Source of the DNA: Yeosuana aromativorans
GTDB lineage: Bacteria; Bacteroidota; Bacteroidia; Flavobacteriales; Flavobacteriaceae
Assembly (NCBI RefSeq): GCF_014646655.1
Contig: NZ_BMNR01000004.1
Location: 62,001 to 126,000, forward strand
Direction of reading: 5' to 3'
Length of the DNA: 64,000 nucleotides
Position numbers and translations under genes: made by a program. Below the pieces are notes generated by a model that had not been told where the DNA came from, ran no database searches, and saw only the letters and a list, made by a program, of their open reading frames with translations. Below are positions 44,078 through 52,414 of the stretch, one piece after another (position 1 is the stretch's first letter; each line of letters starts with the position of its first letter).

Positions 44078-45331
44078 ATGGCAACAAAAACAAAGCTTTT
44101 ACAAAAAATCTCACAAAAGCAATTGCAGTTTGGGCTTATAATAGTGCTTTTGAGTTTGGTTATTTTATTTTTTTTAACCCGATATTATATAAAAGCTGAA
44201 GCCGAAGAAAGCTTGTACTCAACAGCATATAGAATTGAAAAGACAATAGAAACCAATCAAAACATAAGCTCTTTAAGACCACTTTACGAAGTTTTAGAAG
44301 TCAAGGATTTACATCAACAAACAATAAAGGATACGCTTATTTATGATGAACAACAAAAAGAATTTGAAGTTTTCAGGGAATTGAATACTTATAAAGCAAT
44401 AAACGGAAAAAAATACCACATTATCACTAGAACCCTTTTTGCCGACTTTGACGAAACCTTGATTTCAATTTTAATATCCTTTGCCTTTATTATTTCTTTT
44501 GTATATATAGCTCAATACATTTATAATAAGTCCATAAATAAAAAACTATGGACTCCTTTTTTTAAAAATCTGGAAGCCATAAAAGCATTTTCATTGCAAT
44601 CAAACCAACCTATTGAACTGCAACAATCAGAGGTATTGGAGTTTACAGAACTCAACCAACATATTAAAAATCTGACTGAAAAAGTTACAAGTGACTATCA
44701 AAATTTAAAACAATTCACTGAAGATTTATCTCATGAAGTTCAAACACCGCTATCAATCATTCAGGCAAAAATTGAAAACTTAACTGACAACAATAATTTT
44801 GATGATAACACCCATTTAGTTTTAAACGACATACAAAAAAATACAAAACGGTTATCAAAACTCAACCAAGGTTTAATATTACTTACTAAAATTGAAAACC
44901 TTCAATTCAAAAATACTGAAATCATTGAAATCAATTCCTTAATTGAATCCATACTATATAATTTTGAAGATATTACATCTATAAAACATTTAAACATTGA
45001 CTTTTTGTGTTTTCAAAAAGTGAATATTGAAATGGACAGGGTTTTGGCAGATATACTGTTTTCCAATTTGATTGGCAATGCTATTAAATATACCGATTCA
45101 AAGGGTAAAATATCACTGGTTTTAAAAGATACTAGATTTACAATACAAAATTCAGGAAATTCAGCCATTAAAAATCACAACCAACTGTTCCAAAGGTTTT
45201 ATAAAGCAGATAAAAATTCACAATCTTTGGGATTAGGTCTCGCTATTGTAAAAAAAATATGTGATTATTATGGTTTTGAGGTTCATTATTCATTTAAAGA
45301 CTCACTGCATCAATTTAGTGTAACGTTTTGA
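44078..45331 (+). CDS. Sensor histidine kinase of the RND operon
   Basis: A 417-residue two-pass membrane kinase: helices at about 15-35 and 130-150 enclose a periplasmic sensor of about 95 residues. The phospho-acceptor His lies in FTEDLSHEVQTPLSII (about 213-228). HATPase boxes follow: the N box IGNAIKYTDSKGKI and the late GLGLAIVKKICDYYGF. The G1 box appears degenerate (QNSGNSA), yet the ATP lid and G2 look intact. It probably phosphorylates the regulator at the other end of the operon. Confidence 0.9.
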   Translation: MATKTKLLQKISQKQLQFGLIIVLLSLVILFFLTRYYIKAEAEESLYSTAYRIEKTIETNQNISSLRPLYEVLEVKDLHQQTIKDTLIYDEQQKEFEVFRELNTYKAINGKKYHIITRTLFADFDETLISILISFAFIISFVYIAQYIYNKSINKKLWTPFFKNLEAIKAFSLQSNQPIELQQSEVLEFTELNQHIKNLTEKVTSDYQNLKQFTEDLSHEVQTPLSIIQAKIENLTDNNNFDDNTHLVLNDIQKNTKRLSKLNQGLILLTKIENLQFKNTEIIEINSLIESILYNFEDITSIKHLNIDFLCFQKVNIEMDRVLADILFSNLIGNAIKYTDSKGKISLVLKDTRFTIQNSGNSAIKNHNQLFQRFYKADKNSQSLGLGLAIVKKICDYYGFEVHYSFKDSLHQFSVTF

Positions 45332-45411
45332 TTAATAATTTAAAAGCCCTTTAAAAAGTCTTTAGATTTCAGTGCTACATTTATGTATTATTAACAATTA
45401 AATATTAAAAA

Positions 45412-45870
45412 ATGAAAGCATTGCAAGTATCAATTATGGGACTTTGTTTGACTGGCTTTTTGGCTTGTGCTCAAAATAGCAAAACACCAAAACAAGTATT
45501 GGACAGTTTCTCTGAAAAATTCCCAACTGCCAAATATGTGAAATGGGACAAAGAAAACGAAACAGAATGGGAAGCAGAATTTAAAATGGATGGTATTAAA
45601 TATTCTGCCAACTTTGACACTGATGGCGCCTGGAAAGAAACCGAACACAAGGTCAAATCATCAGAAGTTCCAGAACAAATAAAAACGGCTTTGACAACTG
45701 CTTTTCCTGATAGCAAGATTGAGGACATAGAAGTATCTGACACAAAATCAGGCCGTTTCTATGAATTTATGATTGAGAAAGGCGAGACAGACATGGAGAT
45801 TGTTATTGACTCTAAAGGAAACATAGTAAAAAAAGAAATGAAAGATGAAGAAGACTCAGATAATGATTGA
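45412..45870 (+). CDS. PepSY-like (DUF2874) exported protein
   Basis: A 152-residue probable lipoprotein (lipobox GFLAC, Cys19). Two PepSY-like repeats are visible: VLDSFSEKFPTAKYVKWDKE to YSANFDTDGAWKETE, and IKTALTTAFPDSKIEDIEVS to EIVIDSKGNIVKKE. These periplasmic domains are common in Bacteroidota, with unproven roles in metal or protease control. An acidic tail (DEEDSDND) ends it. It lies 80 bp after the kinase, and a terminator follows. Confidence 0.85.
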   Translation: MKALQVSIMGLCLTGFLACAQNSKTPKQVLDSFSEKFPTAKYVKWDKENETEWEAEFKMDGIKYSANFDTDGAWKETEHKVKSSEVPEQIKTALTTAFPDSKIEDIEVSDTKSGRFYEFMIEKGETDMEIVIDSKGNIVKKEMKDEEDSDND

Positions 45871-45903
45871 TTTATAAACCAACTAACATACATAAACTTT
45901 TTT

Positions 45904-45936
45904 AAAAGCAATTGAAGCTAATCTTTGGTTGCTTTT
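45904..45936 (+). terminator. Intrinsic terminator after the PepSY-like gene
   Basis: AAAAGCAA (45904-45911) and TTGCTTTT (45929-45936) form an 8-bp stem with a 17-nt loop, followed by more T. It is 34 nt after the stop codon. Confidence 0.55.
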
Positions 45937-45998
45937 TTTATTGTAAAACACAATAAAGTTTGCGTTTAATTATAGCCTTTTATGATATTTGCGCGTTA

Positions 45999-46055
45999 CT
46001 TAAATAAAATTAAGAAACTACTTAATCTTAAAGTTAAGTATTCAGCTTACCTTTG
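45999..46055 (+). promoter_or_regulatory. Tandem palindromes and -7 box upstream of the LtaS-like gene
   Basis: CTTAA-N6-TTAAG (45999-46014) and TACTTAA-N8-TTAAGTA (46019-46040) lie one after the other, just before TACCTTTG (46048-46055), a perfect TAnnTTTG box 33 nt from the ATG. The palindromes cover the -33 zone, where no TTG is seen, so an activator or repressor may act there. Confidence 0.45.
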
Positions 46056-46088
46056 CAAACTTAGTGACGTAAAAAACAAACCTTTATT

Positions 46089-48065
46089 ATGCTAAACAAA
46101 TTATTTCCAAGCCGGTTTTCATTACTAAAAACATTTATTGTAATCTTCTTGACATTATCATTTGCTGTAAGATTGATTTTATTTGCATGGAGTTTTTCAG
46201 AAGCTGACACGTCAGTTTTTAATTTAATTTACACGTTCCTATTAGGCTTTTTATTTGATATTGGCACCGTCTCATTTTTTGCCTTTCCATATGCGTTATA
46301 TCTATTGGTTATGCCCAGTAGATTTCATGGCAGCATTTTGGATAAAGTGGTTACTTATTTTGGCTATTCTTTAGGTCTGATTATTTTCTTGTTTTCGTTT
46401 TTTGCCGAGATTACCTTTTGGGAAGAATTTAAACGCCGCTTTAATTTTATAGCTGTTGATTACTTGATTTACACCAATGAAGTTGTAAAGAACATCAATG
46501 AATCCTACCCCATTCCGTTGTTGGTAGGTATTATATTAATTGCGTATGTAATTCTGTTGTTCGTCACAAAAAAAAGAGGATCATTTTCAAATACATTTAA
46601 GAGTACAACACCATTCAAAAGTAAAATTTTTCCAACCCTGATTATTGGTGGAATTATGGCTTTTTTCTGGGTATTTGTACAAAATCAAGATTCAGAACAA
46701 TTTAGTAATCGATATAACAATGAGCTATCTAAAACCGGCATCTATTCCTTTTTTGCTGCCTTTAGAAATAACGAACTGCCTTATGTGAAATTTTACAAAA
46801 CCATTGATGAAAACAAGGCATTTACCATTTTAAAAAATAAACTTAAATCAGAGAAAGAACAATTTATTCACCCTGATAAACATGAAATATTAAGAACGGT
46901 TACAAATTCAGACTCGTTAAAAACACCTATAAAACCCAATGTCGTTTTTATCTGTATAGAAAGCTTAAGCGGTAAGTTTTTAAATTCATTGGGCAGCAGC
47001 CTAAACATTACTCCTAATATTGATTCATTGGCAAATAACGGACTGTTTTTCAATAATTTGTTTGCAACCGGAACCAGAACCGTAAGAGGCATGGAAGCCA
47101 TAACATTGTCCATATCACCAACGCCTGGCAGAAGTATTGTGAAGCGTAAAAACAATCAAGGCCTCATGACCATCGGTGAGGTTTTTAGAAAAGAAGGTTA
47201 TAACCGGACGTTCTTTTATGGCGGTGATGGCTATTTTGACAATATGAACACCTACTTTGGCGGTAATGGTTTTGATATAGTAGATAGAGGCCGTGGTTTT
47301 TTGTTGGATGCCAGTATTACAACCAAACGAACCAATATTGAAGATGATGAGGTGACTTTTGAAAATGCATGGGGCGTTTGCGATGAGGACATCTATAATA
47401 AAGTCATTAAAGAAGCTGATAAAACCTATCAAGATGGAAAACCGTTTTTTGATTTTGTTATGACCACCTCAAATCATAGACCTTACACCTACCCAGAAGG
47501 CAAAGTTGCCATTCCTTCGGGTACCGGAAGAGAAGGTGCTGTACAATACACAGACTATGCAATCGGTGAGTTTTTAAATAAAGCCAAATCAAAACCTTGG
47601 TTTAACAATACCATCTTTGTAATCATGGCGGACCATTGTGCAAGTAGTGCTGGCAGATGGGAATTAGATGTGCAGAACTATCATATTCCTGCTATTGTTT
47701 ACAACCCTAACTTGATAGCACCACAAAACATTGATAAACTATGTTCTCAAATTGATATATTTCCTACTGTTTTTGGGCTGTTAAACTGGGATTATACATC
47801 AAACTTTTTTGGCAAAGACATCTTAAAGATGAAAGCTGAAGACGAACGGGCTCTTATAGGAAATTATAGAAAGCTAGGTCTACTGAAAAACAACAAATTA
47901 ATGGTATTGAATGAACAAAAAGAATCTGATTTTTACCAATGGAATAAAGACGACAATAGTTTGAACAAAATCCAAAATGACACTAATTTTTTGGATGAAA
48001 CGATTTCGTATTACCAAGTAGCCGATTATCTATATAGAAATGATGGCCTTAAAATAAAGGAATAA
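46089..48065 (+). CDS. LTA synthase family (phosphoglycerol transferase-like) membrane protein
   Basis: A 658-residue protein with about five N-terminal membrane helices (to about 205) and a periplasmic sulfatase-fold domain. The fold's metal site is seen in NVVFICIESLSGKFLNSLGS (Glu), the nucleophile Thr in FATGTRTVRGMEAITLS, and MADHCA near 516 (Asp/His). Relatives (LtaS, MdoB/OpgB) transfer phosphoglycerol from phosphatidylglycerol, leaving diacylglycerol. A diacylglycerol kinase gene follows after 2 bp, which fits that product. Confidence 0.9.
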   Translation: MLNKLFPSRFSLLKTFIVIFLTLSFAVRLILFAWSFSEADTSVFNLIYTFLLGFLFDIGTVSFFAFPYALYLLVMPSRFHGSILDKVVTYFGYSLGLIIFLFSFFAEITFWEEFKRRFNFIAVDYLIYTNEVVKNINESYPIPLLVGIILIAYVILLFVTKKRGSFSNTFKSTTPFKSKIFPTLIIGGIMAFFWVFVQNQDSEQFSNRYNNELSKTGIYSFFAAFRNNELPYVKFYKTIDENKAFTILKNKLKSEKEQFIHPDKHEILRTVTNSDSLKTPIKPNVVFICIESLSGKFLNSLGSSLNITPNIDSLANNGLFFNNLFATGTRTVRGMEAITLSISPTPGRSIVKRKNNQGLMTIGEVFRKEGYNRTFFYGGDGYFDNMNTYFGGNGFDIVDRGRGFLLDASITTKRTNIEDDEVTFENAWGVCDEDIYNKVIKEADKTYQDGKPFFDFVMTTSNHRPYTYPEGKVAIPSGTGREGAVQYTDYAIGEFLNKAKSKPWFNNTIFVIMADHCASSAGRWELDVQNYHIPAIVYNPNLIAPQNIDKLCSQIDIFPTVFGLLNWDYTSNFFGKDILKMKAEDERALIGNYRKLGLLKNNKLMVLNEQKESDFYQWNKDDNSLNKIQNDTNFLDETISYYQVADYLYRNDGLKIKE

Positions 48066-48067
48066 TA

Positions 48068-48949
48068 TTGATACACATACATTTTATAGTAAACCCAATT
48101 GCGGGAACTGGTGATAATAAAATTAATATAAAGTTCCTTGAAGGGCATTTTAGCAAAGACAGATATACACTATCTGTAAAAAACTCTGTCTATAAAAAAC
48201 ATGCGGTTAAACTCACTCAAGAATCCATAAAAGAGGGAGCAAAAATCATTATAGCTTGCGGTGGTGACGGCACCATTAATGAGGTCGCTTCTTGCATTAT
48301 TGGTACCTCGGTTATTTTGGGAGTCATCCCGCTAGGCTCTGGAAATGGTTTGGCTTCAAATCTTAAAATATCTAAAAACATCCAAAAAGCCATTTCATTA
48401 ATTAAAAAACAAGATGTAAAAAAAATTGATATTGGCTCCTTAAATGGTAACTATTTTTTTAGCAATACCGGTGTTGGATTTGATGCATTGGTCATTAAAA
48501 ACTATGAAGCATCCAATGGCCGTAAGCTTTTAAGCTATATAAAAGGAACGCTAAAATCACTGAGGGATATAAAATATGACCGCGAGTTTGATGTGTGCTT
48601 AAATAATGAAAATTTGGTTTTAAAACCCTTTATGATATTTGTTTCAAACTCAAACGTATTGGGGTATAATGTCAGTTTAACTCCTAAAGCGTCTTTACAG
48701 GATGGTTTATTGGATGTTCTTATTGTTTCAAGATTAAACAGTTTTAAAGTACTCTTGTTTTGCTTATTGATGATTTTCAAAAAACACCACCTGCTAAAAG
48801 AAGTAAAAAGCTATCAAACAAAAAAAATAACCATCAATCAAAAAGACAGCAGTTTCTATGATATGCAAATTGATGGAGAACATAGAACCATTGATGATTC
48901 AAACATAGAAATATACATTCAGGAACAAACTTTGAGCATTATTGCCTAA
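48068..48949 (+). CDS. Diacylglycerol kinase family lipid kinase
   Basis: A 293-residue DagK/YegS-type kinase. The nucleotide site has IACGGDGTINEVASCI and VIPLGSGNGLASNLKI, and the opening HFIVNPIAGTG is standard. KIDIGSLNGNYFFSNTGVGF and a C-terminal MQIDGEH complete the fold. The start is TTG at 48068, as no ATG precedes the conserved N terminus. It probably recycles the diacylglycerol released by the LtaS-like enzyme to phosphatidic acid. Its stop overlaps the convergent PAP2 gene by 4 bp. Confidence 0.92.
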   Translation: MIHIHFIVNPIAGTGDNKINIKFLEGHFSKDRYTLSVKNSVYKKHAVKLTQESIKEGAKIIIACGGDGTINEVASCIIGTSVILGVIPLGSGNGLASNLKISKNIQKAISLIKKQDVKKIDIGSLNGNYFFSNTGVGFDALVIKNYEASNGRKLLSYIKGTLKSLRDIKYDREFDVCLNNENLVLKPFMIFVSNSNVLGYNVSLTPKASLQDGLLDVLIVSRLNSFKVLLFCLLMIFKKHHLLKEVKSYQTKKITINQKDSSFYDMQIDGEHRTIDDSNIEIYIQEQTLSIIA

Positions 48950-49509
48950 ATGAACCTTTTTATAAGGTACGTTGCCAATTTATAAAACAAAAATCCAGAA
49001 AATGCTCCAAAGGTAAAGCCACAAATAATATCCAACGGATAATGAACTCCTACATAAATTCTACTGTAACCAACAATCACGCTCCAAAACATTAAAATAA
49101 AAATCAAATTTTTATAAAAGGGTTTTAACAAGAGCCCTGCAAATAAAGCTACCGCCATGGAGTTGGATGAGTGCCCCGAGAAAAAGCCATATTTCCCACA
49201 ACGAACTGCTATAAAGCGCATGTGATCAATCAAAGCATCCTCGCCACATGGACGTGGCCTTTCAAATGTGCGCTTAAATACGTTGGTCATTTGATCTGTA
49301 AAGGTTATCATTAAGGCTATGACCACTACTAAAATCATAAGCGATTTTAAGCCATACTTTTTATAAAGCAGATATAATAAAAGTGCATACAGCGGAATAA
49401 ACGTAAATTTATAAGTTATGGTCAACCATAAATTGTCCCACGTAGGAGATCCTAAATTATTTAAGAATAAAAACAGGGATTTGTCATATTCAAGAAGTTG
49501 TTCAATCAT
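48946..49509 (-). CDS. PAP2-family phosphatase
   Basis: A 187-residue membrane phosphatase with five or six helices and the three PAP2 signature motifs: KRTFERPRP (KX6RP), SGHSSNSMA (PSGH-like, with Phe before) and SRIYVGVHYPLDII (SRX5HX3D). It dephosphorylates phosphatidate, undecaprenyl pyrophosphate or lipid A-type substrates in the periplasm. It is the last gene of a - strand operon MATE - small acidic protein - PAP2; its ATG overlaps the previous stop (ATGA). Confidence 0.93.
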   Translation of the reverse strand: MIEQLLEYDKSLFLFLNNLGSPTWDNLWLTITYKFTFIPLYALLLYLLYKKYGLKSLMILVVVIALMITFTDQMTNVFKRTFERPRPCGEDALIDHMRFIAVRCGKYGFFSGHSSNSMAVALFAGLLLKPFYKNLIFILMFWSVIVGYSRIYVGVHYPLDIICGFTFGAFSGFLFYKLATYLIKRFI

Positions 49510-49736
49510 GACTCTTCGTATAAAGAAATTTCCCGGTCGTAAAATTCAGTAGCTAATTTAATCATGTTCTCCGTTTCAGCTTCTAATTCGCTTTGGTCTT
49601 CCTCATCAAAATCCTCAAACCATTCTACCTCGTCATTTTCAAGATTAATTATGAACCTTGGAAATTCTGTATGGATAACATAAATGGCGTTGGGATAATC
49701 TGTATTGTCCCCTAATATGAATTTTGGTAATTGCAT
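49506..49736 (-). CDS. Small acidic conserved protein of unknown function
   Basis: A 76-residue protein, Asp/Glu-rich in the middle (VEWFEDFDEEDQSELEAETE), with a probable beta-hairpin first half (YVIHTEFPRFIINLENDEVE) and an amphipathic C-terminal helix. No signal peptide. I do not recognise a named family, but the fixed position (14 bp after MATE, ATGA overlap with PAP2) and the good coding pattern show it is real. Confidence 0.72.
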   Translation of the reverse strand: MQLPKFILGDNTDYPNAIYVIHTEFPRFIINLENDEVEWFEDFDEEDQSELEAETENMIKLATEFYDREISLYEES

Positions 49737-49750
49737 GATTGCTGTGAATT

Positions 49751-51127
49751 CTAGTTATTTGACAAAATTAACTTTTTAGTCAGATAATTAAACCGAATAT
49801 ACAATAAAATTGCTGCTGTTGTCAATCCGGCCAATAACCCGAGCCAAATACCAAAACTGCCATACGCATCTTCTTTTCCTAAAAACCAACTTACCGGAAA
49901 TCCAACAAGCCAATACGAAATAAACGTTATCAATGTTGGTATTTTTACATCTTGAAGACCTCGCAATGCTCCTAGCATAATTACCTGAACACTATCACTA
50001 ATTTGAAAAATGGCCGCCGCAATAAGTAGTTTTGAAGCAATACTTACCACTTCGGTGTTATCAACAAGATTTTTGAAATCTTTGAAATCCACATATAATT
50101 TAGGCAATTGATTTTTAAATGAAAAGAACAGAATCGCAAAACTTATGGCAAACAATATTCCGAATAAAAATATTGAAAAAGCAATGCGCCGCAGTTCAAA
50201 ATACTTTTGTAAACCTTTCTGGTTTCCAACCCTAATCATGGCAGCAACACTTAACCCCATAGCCACCATAAACGTCATGGACGATAAATTCAAGGCAATT
50301 TGATTGGCTGCCTGCGGATTTTTCCCCAACGTTCCGCTTAGCCAAATAGCAGCTGTAAAAATAGCAACCTCAAAAAACATTTGCATAGCACTTGGCATCC
50401 CAAGATTGATAATTTTTTTTAGCATCAAGGTATCCAATACAAAGATTTTAATATGAGTGACAAATGCTTTTGATTTTTCTTTTCCTTTAAGCAAATACCA
50501 AATAAACCAAACCATGATAAACCGAGAAGCCAAGGTTCCATAAGCAGCTCCAACAATGCCTAGTTCTGGAAATCCAAATTTCCCAAATATCAACACATAA
50601 TTCAAAACAACATTCGCAATGTTTCCCAATAGCGTAGCATACATTGGGTATCTGGTCATGGACATACCATCGCTAAATTGCTTAAATGCCTGAAAAACAA
50701 TCAAGGGTATTAATGAAAATGCCACCAAATCAAGATACGGAATAGCTAAGGCAACCACTTCATCTGGTTGTTTCATATAGTACATAAGTGGTTTAGCGAA
50801 AAACACCAATAAAAACAATAAAACACCAAGAACGGTACATAAAAACAAGCCATGTTTAAACGCCGATTTCCCTGACTTAAAGTTTTGCTCTGCATCTGCT
50901 TCTGCGGTCAATGGTGTAATGGCTGTTGAAAACCCAATCCCCAAGGACATGGCTATAAACATAAAACTGTTCCCTAAAGAAACTGCGGCCAATTCAGCTG
51001 TACCTAACTGACCAACCATAACATTATCAACAAAACTCACAAACGAATGCCCTAACATACCTAACATCACTGGTGCTGCCAATTGCCAGTTATATTTAAA
51101 TTCTTTTGTGTAGTCTTTTAATTGCAT
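49751..51127 (-). CDS. MATE-family multidrug/sodium antiporter
   Basis: A 458-residue protein with 12 predicted helices in two MatE halves. VMLGMLGHSFVSFVDNVMVG and LGTAELAAVSLGNSFMFIAM mark the N-terminal half, and LGMPSAMQMFFEVAIF followed by AANQIALNLSSMTFM the second. It is NorM-like and exports cationic compounds using Na+ or H+. The only promoter-like element lies 4 nt upstream of the ATG (see below). First gene of the three-gene operon with the small acidic protein and PAP2. Confidence 0.93.
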   Translation of the reverse strand: MQLKDYTKEFKYNWQLAAPVMLGMLGHSFVSFVDNVMVGQLGTAELAAVSLGNSFMFIAMSLGIGFSTAITPLTAEADAEQNFKSGKSAFKHGLFLCTVLGVLLFLLVFFAKPLMYYMKQPDEVVALAIPYLDLVAFSLIPLIVFQAFKQFSDGMSMTRYPMYATLLGNIANVVLNYVLIFGKFGFPELGIVGAAYGTLASRFIMVWFIWYLLKGKEKSKAFVTHIKIFVLDTLMLKKIINLGMPSAMQMFFEVAIFTAAIWLSGTLGKNPQAANQIALNLSSMTFMVAMGLSVAAMIRVGNQKGLQKYFELRRIAFSIFLFGILFAISFAILFFSFKNQLPKLYVDFKDFKNLVDNTEVVSIASKLLIAAAIFQISDSVQVIMLGALRGLQDVKIPTLITFISYWLVGFPVSWFLGKEDAYGSFGIWLGLLAGLTTAAILLYIRFNYLTKKLILSNN

Positions 51128-51131
51128 CTGG

Positions 51132-51139
51132 CAAAAGTA
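51132..51139 (-). promoter_or_regulatory. -7 box 4 nt upstream of the MATE start codon
   Basis: Read on the - strand, TACTTTTG ends only 4 nt before the ATG. If used, transcription would begin at or within 2-3 nt of the start codon, giving a leaderless or nearly leaderless mRNA. No TTG is found at 17-23 nt upstream, so the site is unproven. Confidence 0.3.
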
Positions 51140-51371
51140 ATCTTTAGTGTTAGTTTTTGCGAATTTTAGGAATACTGATTTTAAAAATTTATTGCATTCA
51201 AAATACGGTTGTTGATAAGTATCAATAAGTTACTTACTGTCAGCCATTTATTTTTATTAATTTTGAAAACTCCCCGTAAGAATTATCAATTAATAATATA
51301 TATATATATAGAAACATTTAGCTTTTATTTTAAGGGATTAAAAATAATTATAGGCATAAGGTTTCAATATT

Positions 51372-51399
51372 AAAAAGGGGAAACATTTTTCCCCTTTTT
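51372..51399. terminator. Orphan terminator-like hairpin
   Basis: AAAAAGGGGAAA (51372-51383), loop CATT, TTTCCCCTTTTT (51388-51399): a perfect 12-bp stem with A/T tracts on both sides, so it could act in either direction. It lies about 75 bp before the + strand gene at 51474 and 245 bp from the - strand MATE start. Confidence 0.65.
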
Positions 51400-51473
51400 G
51401 TTTGTCACAATATTAACATTCCATTTATAATTCAACAACTTCATAATATGTATATTGCATAAAACAATGTGAT

Positions 51474-52406
51474 ATGAAACTGGTGTTATTTGTCTTTGTT
51501 TGTTGTGGTTTGTTTGGTTTTTCCCAACAAACCACAGAACCTTTTTTAGCAAATATTGTTAAGCAATTTCCAAATGTTCGCGATACTGCCATATCTCCCA
51601 ATGGCAATGAAATTCTCTTTTCTGCTCAGAGTGTCATGGGAAATACCTCAGCAATTATTACTGTTACAAAAAATGGGAATACATGGAACCCACCTCAAGT
51701 AGCTTCATTTTCCGGTCAATTTTTTGATATTGAACCGTTTTTTTCAACAGACGGATTAACCTTGTATTTTGCATCAAACAGACCATTAGAACCAACCGGT
51801 AAAACTGTAAAAGATTTTGACATTTGGTACGTAAAACGATCTTCTATGGATGATACATGGTCTGAACCTATTAATATGGGAAGTCCCATCAACACTAAAA
51901 ATGATGAATTTTATCCATGTATTACCAATAATAGAAACCTCTATTTCACTATGGACAACCCCCAAACAAACACAAAGGACGATATTTATATCAGTGAATA
52001 TCGTAACGGTAACTATTCTCCCCCAAAACCTTTGGATGATTCCATTAATTCCAATGGTTACGAATTTAATGCCTTTATAGCATCAGATGAATTGTTTATG
52101 GTTTACACCTGTTATAATCGGGAAGATGGCTTGGGCAGTGGCAATTTATATATCAGCTATAAAACAGATACCGGTTGGAGTCAAGTAAAAAATCTTGGCA
52201 ACAGCGTCAATTCTGACAAAATGGATTATTGTCCTTTTATTGACACCAAATCTAATACTCTATACTTTACAAGTAAAAGAGACCATTCAAAAACCAATTT
52301 TGAAAACCCACAAAGTATAGAAGAATTATTAAAGGAATTTGATAAATATGATAATGGTTCCAGTAGGTTGTATCAAGTTGAATTAGGGAATTTCCTTAAA
52401 AAGTGA
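51474..52406 (+). CDS. Secreted PD40/WD40-like beta-propeller protein
   Basis: A 310-residue protein with a signal peptide (ends near LFGFSQQ). At least five PD40/TolB-like blades are visible, each with a pattern like DIEPFFSTDGLTLYFASNRP; others include DEFYPCITNNRNLYFTMDNP and DYCPFIDTKSNTLYFTSKRD, and the W-x-x-P motif TWSEPINMGSPINT. Such propellers bind peptides, glycans or proteins, and in Bacteroidota often occur with OmpA-like domains; none is present here. It is monocistronic and convergent with the nitronate monooxygenase gene. Confidence 0.8.
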   Translation: MKLVLFVFVCCGLFGFSQQTTEPFLANIVKQFPNVRDTAISPNGNEILFSAQSVMGNTSAIITVTKNGNTWNPPQVASFSGQFFDIEPFFSTDGLTLYFASNRPLEPTGKTVKDFDIWYVKRSSMDDTWSEPINMGSPINTKNDEFYPCITNNRNLYFTMDNPQTNTKDDIYISEYRNGNYSPPKPLDDSINSNGYEFNAFIASDELFMVYTCYNREDGLGSGNLYISYKTDTGWSQVKNLGNSVNSDKMDYCPFIDTKSNTLYFTSKRDHSKTNFENPQSIEELLKEFDKYDNGSSRLYQVELGNFLKK

Positions 52407-52414
52407 ATTTATAA

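Larger units (their letters stand above)
51128..51473. other. 346-bp divergent intergenic region with an orphan terminator hairpin
   Basis: No coding frame is supported. It holds a - strand TACTTTTG at 51139-51132, a + strand TAATTTTG at 51258-51265, a 15-bp alternating AT run (51296-51310) and a strong terminator-like hairpin at 51372-51399, although no annotated gene ends here. A short untranslated transcript or a long leader is likely; see findings. Confidence 0.5.

Noticed and set aside
51296-51310. Alternating AT run as a tandem repeat element
   Set aside because: Only 15 bp of simple sequence; common in AT-rich intergenic DNA and not clearly functional.
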